Shown one piece after another: positions 57,222 to 64,000 of a stretch of 64,000 bases of DNA; positions within the stretch are counted from its first letter, which is position 1; every line of letters starts with the position of its first letter. The position numbers and the translations under genes were made by a program. Source of the DNA: Plasmopara viticola (Eukaryota > Oomycota > Peronosporomycetes > Peronosporales > Peronosporaceae); contig MBPM02000091.1 of the NCBI GenBank assembly GCA_001695595.3, positions 219,207 to 283,206 of the forward strand, in the 5' to 3' direction. The notes beneath the pieces were generated by a model. It did no database searches. It was not told where the DNA came from and saw only the letters and a list, made by a program, of their open reading frames with translations.

Positions 57222-58195
57222 TCAGTACATATACCGTTGAATGCGACTGCAATGTATAGAATCAACTTCTTTGAGCGCGGTCTCGAGCTGACGCTGCATT
57301 AGTTTAAGAGCGTCGTAATCTATGCGTAGACAAGTCGATTGAATCTGCGGTACGTTAGAGCTGCCGCCATCAGTGGCAGTGTCCAGGCGAAGTGTCACAA
57401 TAGGTTTTGGCTTATTCCGGTGGAAGCGAGTGCCAAGCTATTGCGAGAGTTAATAAAATTTTATGATAAAGGCACATATGAAGCATACTCTCACCTCGAG
57501 GTCGATTCGCCACTCCAAATTGCGGTATTGCGGAATGTTGACGCCATTGTCTCTCGACACACGCTCTCGAATGGACCCCACATGCGCAGTATATAACTAG
57601 AGGCGCATTTATCAAATCAGTTATCCGACTTCACCAAGCTGGACTTAAATACCAGTGCGAGGACTTCGACGTGCTGTTCCAGCAGCTTCATCCCCTTTAA
57701 AGTTGATCTAAAAGCATGGTCAGGCATATTAGCCTACGGGCACGCAACAAACCATCCTCAGCATCAATACTTTCCAATATGAAATGTGGGCATTGCAATT
57801 GCGGCTACCTTTGCGCCATCCATGATAACTTTAGCAATAACGAGTACCGCTTGCTCCAACTGTTCCATCTCCCAACCAGTCGCCGCTATGATTTGGACCA
57901 ACATTATAGAAAAAGCAGTAATGTATTTGTGTCGCACGCAGCAACATAACGTTGATGCATCACATGTACCCACATGCCGCCTGCGTCAGCCGTCGTTTAC
58001 TCTGCTTGTTCGAGTTGAAAAGCCGTACTGCCAGCTTGCAAAGCTCTTCAAAACCTACATTAAAGTCACGCACGTCAACAATGCATACCCTTCACTTGTT
58101 CCAGTACTTTAATATCATCTTGTCGACTTACTTTCAGTTGACAACGCGGCGGTTTGCGCCATAACCTCCAACACACGCTCATCGGCTCTGCTCAT
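57222..58195 (-). CDS. COMMD2: COMM domain-containing protein 2 (COMMD2)
   Basis: Six exons on the minus strand, 58195-58132, 58054-57974, 57885-57809, 57733-57653, 57596-57495 and 57437-57222, give 206 residues (human COMMD2: 199). COMMD proteins form a ten-member ring within the Commander complex, which recycles membrane proteins from endosomes. The N-terminal helical domain includes FEELCKLAVRLFNSNKQ and WEMEQLEQAVLVIAKVIMD. The COMM domain includes IPQYRNLEWRIDLELGTRF, KPIVTLRLDT and LMQRQLETALKEVDSIHCSR. That last stretch matches the COMMD2-specific QLEQALEEMKTNHCRR. Every junction keeps frame with GT-AG sites. No single exon is long, so ORF scanning alone misses this gene. Confidence 0.9.
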
Positions 58196-58271
58196 GGATT
58201 TCCAGCTTTTTGATTTAGTTTGAGACGCATGATTTTAAGCCAATGAATGAAAGAATTTAATTCACCAGACC
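58196..58271. promoter_or_regulatory. Divergent promoter COMMD2 / LSM7
   Basis: The start codons are 76 bases apart. On the minus strand TTCTTTCATTCATTGG near 58235-58255 contains YCAYTYY-like initiator text for COMMD2. By eye only. Confidence 0.4.
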
Positions 58272-58592
58272 ATGGCGGCGAACGGCGCAAGCGGTGGCAA
58301 CTCGCGCAAGGACCCTATACTTGATTTAGCCAAATACATTGACCAAGAAGTACGTGTCAAGTTCCATGGTGGACGCGAGGTGGCGGGCACACTTAAGGGC
58401 TACGACCAGCTTGTGAACCTGGTGCTGGACGACTGTATCGAATTCCTGCGCGATCCAAACGACGAGTATCGGATCACAGATGAAACGCGAAAGGTTGGTC
58501 TTGTAGTGTGCAGAGGCACGTCTGTCATGCTTGTGTCACCTGTGGATGGCACGGCTGAAATTCCCAACCCATTTTTACAGCAAGAGGGTTAA
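58272..58592 (+). CDS. LSM7: U6 snRNA-associated Sm-like protein LSm7
   Basis: One exon, 106 residues. LSm7 is part of the LSm2-8 ring bound to the U6 snRNA 3' end and of the LSm1-7 ring in mRNA decay. The Sm1 motif is ILDLAKYIDQEVRVKFHGGR followed by GTLKGYDQLVNLVLDDCIEF. The Sm2 motif is LGLVVCRG-like (VGLVVCRGTSVMLVSPVDG). The spacing and the C-terminal IPNPF match LSm7 rather than other LSm paralogues. Confidence 0.95.
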   Translation: MAANGASGGNSRKDPILDLAKYIDQEVRVKFHGGREVAGTLKGYDQLVNLVLDDCIEFLRDPNDEYRITDETRKVGLVVCRGTSVMLVSPVDGTAEIPNPFLQQEG

Positions 58593-58699
58593 AAAAGAAC
58601 AAGAAGGACATCCAACAACTATGAGTGTTTATTCGCGAAGACTTTGTAATTCTTTCTGTGCTACCGCTACCCGATCAATTGCACTCTGTTTTATTAAAG

Positions 58700-59557
58700 T
58701 CACAACGCGTAGTCATTTAAATCAACCTTATAAACAACATTCCACAGCTTGCCCGTGATGTAGAACACGTCTTCTACTTTATCGTACCCGATTCCATTGA
58801 GAACGGCCCCGGAGGCTACATTAACGCGAGCTTCGTCGATTAGGTCGGAAAGGTCAAACACAGTGACAACAACACCAGTATCAGGGTCTATCTTCAAAAT
58901 GTGCGGCTGGTACCACACATTTGCGTAAATAAAACCTTTGGCGAACTCGAGCTCGTTGATGTAGGAAATCTTCTGTCTGCCGTCACTGATTTTCACGTCA
59001 ATGTGCCTGATCTCCTCCATTGTCGTCGGATCCCAGAACGAAATGATAGAGGAGCCGTCTGAAACCACGTACTCTTTGCCATTAAAAGTGATGCCCCAGC
59101 CTTCGCCCGTTGCAGTTTTGAATTTGAACTCACGTTGCAAAGCAAATCTGTCACTTTTATCATTTCTGTGGACGTTAAGGTCAAAAACGAGACCAGTTTT
59201 ACTCTTCCACGTCAGCATAACCACTTCATTATTCGGACCTGGCGTCATTCCTTCTCCAAAGTACTTTTTAGACAGCTCATAGTGCTCTAGCACTTTTCCA
59301 GTTCAATTTCCACACACCGCAATGTCGATTCTCCGTACAAACCCGTCGATTCAAGAAAGAATGTCCTGACCAACATTTAAAACAGTGAAGCCTTGTGTGA
59401 ACGCCATGGCATCATGAGGATATTTACCTAGTACTTGGACTGTCGGACGATCAGCAGTTCGACGTGAGGCTGTTTCTTTAGCTTGTGGTTCATTATGAGA
59501 GCTTTCAGTGAATGGCGTTAAAGTTTGCTCGCGCTGTTGCATGAGCAGCAGCACCAT
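58700..59557 (-). CDS. Glutaminyl-peptide cyclotransferase (plant/bacterial type), frame-broken
   Basis: The enzyme cyclises N-terminal glutamine to pyroglutamate on secreted proteins. It is a five-bladed propeller of the plant QC type. From the ATG at 59557 a signal-anchor helix (MVLLLM) leads to YPHDAMAFTQGF, then STGLYGESTLR, YFGEGMTPGPNNEVVMLTWK, EGWGITFNGKEYVVSDGSS, ELEFAKGFIYANVWYQP and VLNGIGYDKVEDVFYITGKL to the stop at 58700. The middle segment (about 59288-59366) lies in another frame, bounded by in-frame TGA and TAG, and the two shifts compensate. Both ends are conserved, so assembly errors or a recent double indel are possible. Upstream, an in-frame TGA interrupts a potential N-terminal extension. 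Confidence 0.8.
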
Positions 59558-59813
59558 AATCGCCACTACAAAACAAGATACACCCCAGCGTAGGAGCGAA
59601 CGCGGTACATTTCAACTTTCTTTTGGCTTGAATACGATCTGCAGCATGAATGCACATTCTTTAAATTCGTCGTTGCACTCCATCTTTCAGGGCGTCTCGG
59701 GCGTCTGAAAGTTTGGTTACGAGCCATGTGAGATGGAAAATTATTGACATACACTGATACGTGATTGTACCCCAATTTTGGTACAGTCAATTGACAGCTT
59801 CAGATTGTCTACC

Positions 59814-60186
59814 ATGGGCGTGCTTTGGAACTTTGTGCTGACGAGTCTTTTACTAACGAACGCTGTATGTATCCTACACGAGAAGCGATTTCTACGCTCA
59901 CGTACGTTCATTGCTCCTCCATGATCGATTATCTCTACATTTATCGATATGACATGTATTGAGCGACCACAGATGGCTGGCACAAGGTAGACTCGTCCCA
60001 GGGCATGACAATTAAGAACCAGATCGTCGGCTTTCTCATCGCTGTGCAGTATTTGCGATGTACGTTTAGAAATGTGAATTGCGCGGGGTAATTGGTGACA
60101 CCATTGCTTTAACTTGCTCTTATGTTGCAGTTCCGCTTATGATTATTAACACGCTGATGATAGTGCTCGAGCTAATTATGGGTTGA
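59814..60186 (+). CDS. IER3IP1: IER3IP1 / Yos1-like ER-Golgi transport protein
   Basis: Three tiny exons, 59814-59901, 59973-60059 and 60131-60186, give 76 residues. Yos1/IER3IP1 is a two-helix membrane protein that works with Yip1 and Yif1 in COPII traffic. The sequence has the signature LLLTNAVCILHEKRFL, GW at the exon 1/2 junction, NQIVGFLIAVQYLRFPLMII and a hydrophobic end LIMG, close to the family end VLLLLFG. Both introns begin GTACGT and split codons in phase 1. The longest exon is 88 bases, so it is invisible to simple ORF scans. Confidence 0.92.
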
Positions 60187-60580
60187 ACATTTCTGCAGAG
60201 CAAAGCGCCCCGAGAAAAATACAACAACATTTACGCTTCTCTTTACTCTGTTTAGTCCACTACATGCCTTACCTGATTGGTATCACTAGTGCATACATAG
60301 CTTCGAGCTCTTCGCAAAACGTAAAAAAAGATTCTGGGCCATAACCCGTCAAATACATTTTTTTTGTTAATAAAATAACCCGGGTTTATACTCCGCTCCC
60401 CGTCGGTGTTGTCTGACATTAGCCCGATTCGCGTATCTCGGGTATCGCTTCGCTTCGCGCTGTCCGTTTGTCGTCTACAGCTGTACCTTTGGGTCAGTGG
60501 CTTTACAAGTTCATAACTTATTCTCGTATACTCTCGTGTGCAGTCTTCATTGCTGCTTTCGGCCGTCGGCACCGGCCAAC
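60187..60580. other. Spacer upstream of AP-3 delta
   Basis: About 390 bases with no supported gene. It should contain the 3' end of IER3IP1 and the promoter of AP-3 delta, whose start is within TCTTCATTGCTGC-like pyrimidine-rich text near 60545. Confidence 0.5.
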
Positions 60581-63500
60581 ATGTTCGAGAAGAACCTTCA
60601 GGACCTGGTCAAGGGCATTCGCTCGACTAAGGGTGATGTGACCGTATACATCTCGCAAGCCATGCAAGAGATTAAGGCAGAGCTACGCAGTACTGACCCA
60701 TTTATCAAGGCACAGGCTGTCCGTAAGCTCACGTATTTACACATGTTGGGCTACGACATGTGCTGGGCTGCCTTTCACGTCGTCGAGGTCATGAGCTATG
60801 AGCGATTTGCGCACAAGCGTATTGGCTATACTGCTGCATGTCAAAGCTTCACTCAGTCCACAGACGTAGTGCTTCTATGTACTAATCTGCTTAAGAAAGA
60901 GTTTGGCAGTACAAGCGAGTACGAGGTGGGTCTAGCCATCAACGTACTAGCCAACATTGTCACGACTGACTTGGCGCGAGATCTGCTTGGTGACGTGTTG
61001 GCTATGATGGATTCACCAAACCGTACATTCGTAAAAAAGCTACGCTTGTGCTCTACAAAATGTTTTTGCGGTACCCACAAGGACTGCGCTTATCGTTTGA
61101 TCGACTTAAGGAGAGAATGGAGGAGCCTGACGTGACGGTCATATCGTGTGCTGTAAATGTCATCTGTGAGCTCGCGAATAAGAAGCCAAAGAATTACTTG
61201 GGCTTAGCACCGCAATTTTTTCGTCTCCTCACCACATCTTCTAACAATTGGATGCTTATTAAGGTTGTCAAGTTGCTGGCCAGTTTAGTGCCAGAAGAGC
61301 CTCGTCTTGCCCGAAAACTTCTCGATCCACTCGCAACCGTCATTCAAAACACGCCAGCCAAGTCGCTGTTGTACGAATGTATTAGCACCGTCACCACTGC
61401 ATTGTTGTACACGAAAAAAAGTGATGGATCTCAGCCGCGCAATGTTGCAGCAGTTGTGCGACTTTGTAATGATCATTTGCGTCGCTACATTGAAGATCCA
61501 GATCAAAATTTGCGCTACCTGGGTCTAGTTGGTCTTAGTAACTTGATGAAGTCGCATCCATACGTAATAAGGGACCACCAAGAGCTCATTGTCGAGTGTC
61601 TTGCAGTGCATGATATGACGATCCGGATGCGAGCTCTCGAATTGCTTTCTGGTATGGTCAATCCGGACAACGCGGCCCCAATTATACAGGAACTCATGCG
61701 CCAAACCCTAAGTGCCGACGGAGCGTATCGACATGAGTTGATCACGCACATTTTGCACGTTTGTTCCGTCAACAAGTACGCAAACATTCACGATTTCGAC
61801 TGGTACATCCACGTCTTGGTACAATTAGCTCGTGTACCAGGAAATGGTGTTTTTTCGCTGATGCGTCGATATCATTACCACTTCCGTCATCAGGCAGTAT
61901 ACTTGGATCAAGCACCAGCAACTTGAAGCCTAATGGAATCGATGATGTTCCAGCAAAGCGGTCCCATGGTGTGGAGGTGGCACGTCAGCTTGTTGACATT
62001 GCAGTCCGTGTGAAAAGTGTGCGTAGCGTCATGGTGGATCATATGATAGAGCTTTTAATGGAGAAAGAGGCACTTAGTGGTCCTGGAGCTGGTACGTTAC
62101 AAGAAGTGTACTATGCAGCAGCTTGGATTACGGGTGAATACGTCATGGAGTTTTTAGAAGATCTTGATGATGAAGAAGAGGATGAAGTGGAAGAGGAAGG
62201 TGAGACGATAGAAGAAAAGCTTGAGCGGCTTGAAGATCTTGCAGATGAGCTGCTCGACCCGCGCACGACACGACTTCCTAGTCACGTTCAAACGGTCTTT
62301 ATTCAGGCATTGCTGAAGCTTTTAACGGCAATGGCTGAGCATGCAGATGATGCTACAGTTGAGCAAATTGCGACGGGAATTATGAAGCGTATTTCTACTT
62401 TTGTTCTTAGCGAATTTATTGAGGTTCAAGAACGTGCTGTTTGTCTACAGCAGCTTTTGCTTGCGTTAGGCATGGGGTTGGGAGCATTGACGGCTCAGGA
62501 GCGTACGGAGCGGGCATTTAATAGCAGTGCGTCGTTGGATCCTACCCAATGTCTAGATGTGCTGACCTCGTACTTTGCCGAACGATTGGCTCCTGTTGGC
62601 GTGAAAGCACAGCGCAAAGTACCGTTGCCTGTAGATCTCGATCTTGAACAGCCGTTGAGTCAGTCTGAAGCAAAATTTTTGGAATCGGGTGGAGGCGTAT
62701 CTGCATTTTTGAGCGAGGATGAACTAGAGGTCTCATTGTGAGTCAGAGTCTTGCAGGGATTGATGGAGGGTACAGTGGCATTGGGCTTGTGTCTAGACAC
62801 AAGCCCGGGCACAAGTATCGTCATGATTCGTCCTCGTCCTCGTCCGAATCCGAGTCTGAAACTGAAAAATCTGGAGATGAGAAAAAACGGAATGGGCGCG
62901 AGTATGCGCGTGAGCAAGAGCGTTTGCGCAAAGATCCATTTTATCTATCTAGCGTTTCTCAGGCTTCTGGCGATAAAGTCAACGTGGTAAAGACAACAAT
63001 AAGTGGATAGGTATTGCTAAAAGCGTACTCATTTATATGACAAATTTGACTATGCAGGGCTTTGCAAATATGATGGACGCAATGGATTCTAGCACTAACG
63101 GCAAAAAGAAGAAGACATCAAATGTATGGTGCAACTAACAATTTTTGTATCTATATTGGCAATTCACAAGTTTGCACTGTTTTTGCTGTAGAAGACGAAG
63201 CCTCGTGATATTCTAGAAGATGAGATGATGCCCGACGGCGCTCGTTCAAGCGACGAAGATTATCGACGGTCCCGAAAGAAGCGCGGTTTACTAGATGAAA
63301 ATGTAGGTTGGCTGACTTGATTTTACAAGCGGCACTAATTGATTCGCTTTTGTGCTTGTAGGAGATTGATTTGGCTGCTGTTGATTTAAGTGTTCCACTT
63401 GGTGAAGATGAGAAAATTCCAACAGACCAGTGGTGTCATCGTTCGACGCCGTCCGCAAACTCCACAGAGAGGAAGCAGAAGAGTAAGAAGAAAAGCTCGA

Positions 63501-63748
63501 AAAACAAGAAGTCTTTGGTTGGCGAGTCTAGCAAGAAGAAAACGAAGAATGAATTACCGAAAAGCGTCAAGTCTTCGAGAGCATTGCGAAAAAAAAGTTC
63601 ATTGGATAGCAACGACGAAGAGCGCCGCGAGCAACGGAGTACGAAAAGCATCCACAAGAAGGTTGATGGGAAAAAGCGAAAAAAGAAGAGAAAGGACAAA
63701 GAAGCCAACAATTCTAAGGCACCAGTAGAGCCGCTTTTGCTCTTTTAG
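60581..63748 (+). CDS. AP3D1: AP-3 complex delta subunit, with frame breaks
   Basis: AP-3 delta is a large adaptin that sorts cargo from Golgi/endosomes to lysosome-like organelles. The body 60581-62986 encodes the adaptin trunk: FEKNLQDLVKGIRSTK, KLTYLHMLGYDMCWAAFHVV, PYIRKK..LYKMFLRYP, VNVICELANKKPKNYL, SLLYECISTV, DQNLRYLGLVGLSNL and VYYAAAWITGEY. Three further exons, 63058-63123, 63192-63302 and 63362-63748, supply the acidic and Lys-rich hinge (EIDLAAVDLSVPL). The trunk changes frame three times, at about 61014-61022, in a six-T run at 61850-61855, and near 62735, each time by the equivalent of one missing base. About 990 residues in total. The C-terminal ear is absent; the protein ends in a Lys-rich tail. 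Confidence 0.9.
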
Positions 63749-63831
63749 ACGACTATGTGCTTTTTAATAGGATAGATGAGAACCCTTATTGACAAACATT
63801 GTCGTGCCTGTGTCTCTCAAATGCTGCTCTA

Positions 63832-63999
63832 TTAATAACGACTAGGAGGCTTTACGTTTTTGTGCTTCATTCGTTTAGCCTTATGTTTGTCAATTGCGTG
63901 TTTCTTCTTTCGTTTTTCGCTCTTAGGCCTCATCTTGATCGCTTCTTTTTTCATTGCTTTTGTTGCCGAGACGCTATCCAGATAATCCTCCACAAGTGA
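63832..63999 (-). CDS. Lysine-rich C-terminal part of a gene cut by the window edge
   Basis: On the minus strand a frame enters from the right edge and ends at TAA (63834-63832). It encodes about 55 residues, very basic: EDYLDSVSATKAMKKEAIKM followed by a Lys/Arg/His-rich end and PPSRY. Such tails occur in mitochondrial ribosomal and nucleolar proteins. The rest of the gene is outside the window. It converges with AP-3 delta, stop codons about 85 bases apart. Confidence 0.45.
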   Translation of the reverse strand, partial: SLVEDYLDSVSATKAMKKEAIKMRPKSEKRKKKHAIDKHKAKRMKHKNVKPPSRY

Positions 64000-64000
64000 A

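Noticed and set aside
62731..62760. GTGAGT at 62738 in AP-3 delta as an intron donor
   Set aside because: The sequence right after it continues the acidic hinge in the next frame, and the nearest acceptor would leave an intron of about 17 bases. A lost base explains it better.
1..64000. CRISPR arrays, bacterial operons or ribosome binding sites
   Set aside because: No regularly spaced repeats. Genes have spliceosomal introns and mitochondrial targeting sequences, so the DNA is eukaryotic nuclear.

Overview
The window looks like nuclear DNA of an oomycete, probably a zoospore-forming plant pathogen such as Plasmopara, Pseudoperonospora or Phytophthora. This is inferred, not proven. The genes are compact, lie on both strands and have short GT-AG introns of about 50-110 bases. 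Several gene pairs share intergenic gaps of 40-150 bases. The gene clusters are separated by long AT-rich stretches holding decayed retroelements, SINE-like insertions and gene relics. Two flagellar genes, IFT52 and a TMEM17-like transition-zone gene, are intact. That argues against the downy mildews that have lost flagella.

Layout. Cluster 1 (1351-7184): FSH1-like serine hydrolase, NTF2, IFT52, ERH, a small two-helix membrane protein, elongin C and TMEM17. Gene-poor block 7185-14591. Cluster 2 (14592-22066): lariat debranching enzyme DBR1, METTL9 histidine methyltransferase, a possible mini-gene, an acidic protein with a PP1-docking-like motif, COQ6, PIG-P, and an ambiguous small locus. Gene-poor block 22067-31390 with a frameshifted gene relic and a strong hairpin. 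Cluster 3 (31391-36456): an unassigned acidic protein, DENR with an unusual duplicated N-terminal repeat, and a 903-residue CLC chloride transporter. Gene-poor block 36457-49264: a decayed Ty3/gypsy chromovirus on the minus strand, its two LTRs, and two nearly identical SINE-like copies in opposite orientation, one of them inserted in an LTR. Cluster 4 (49265-52302): WDHD1/Ctf4. Relic block to 55291. Cluster 5 (55292-end): PDCL3, GatC, a 91-residue membrane protein, COMMD2, LSM7, a glutaminyl cyclase, IER3IP1/Yos1, the AP-3 delta subunit, and a lysine-rich partial gene at the edge.

The genes are mostly housekeeping functions: splicing and RNA turnover (DBR1, LSM7, ERH), membrane trafficking (AP-3 delta, Yos1, COMMD2), mitochondria (COQ6, GatC), GPI anchors (PIG-P), DNA replication (WDHD1), translation (DENR) and cilia (IFT52, TMEM17). 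No RXLR or Crinkler effector, tRNA, rRNA or CRISPR array was recognised. WDHD1, AP-3 delta and the glutaminyl cyclase show single-base frame breaks inside conserved sequence. Most are one-base losses, which fits uncorrected assembly indels better than gene death. Exon boundaries were worked out by hand from GT-AG sites, frame continuity and remembered family conservation; no alignment was run.
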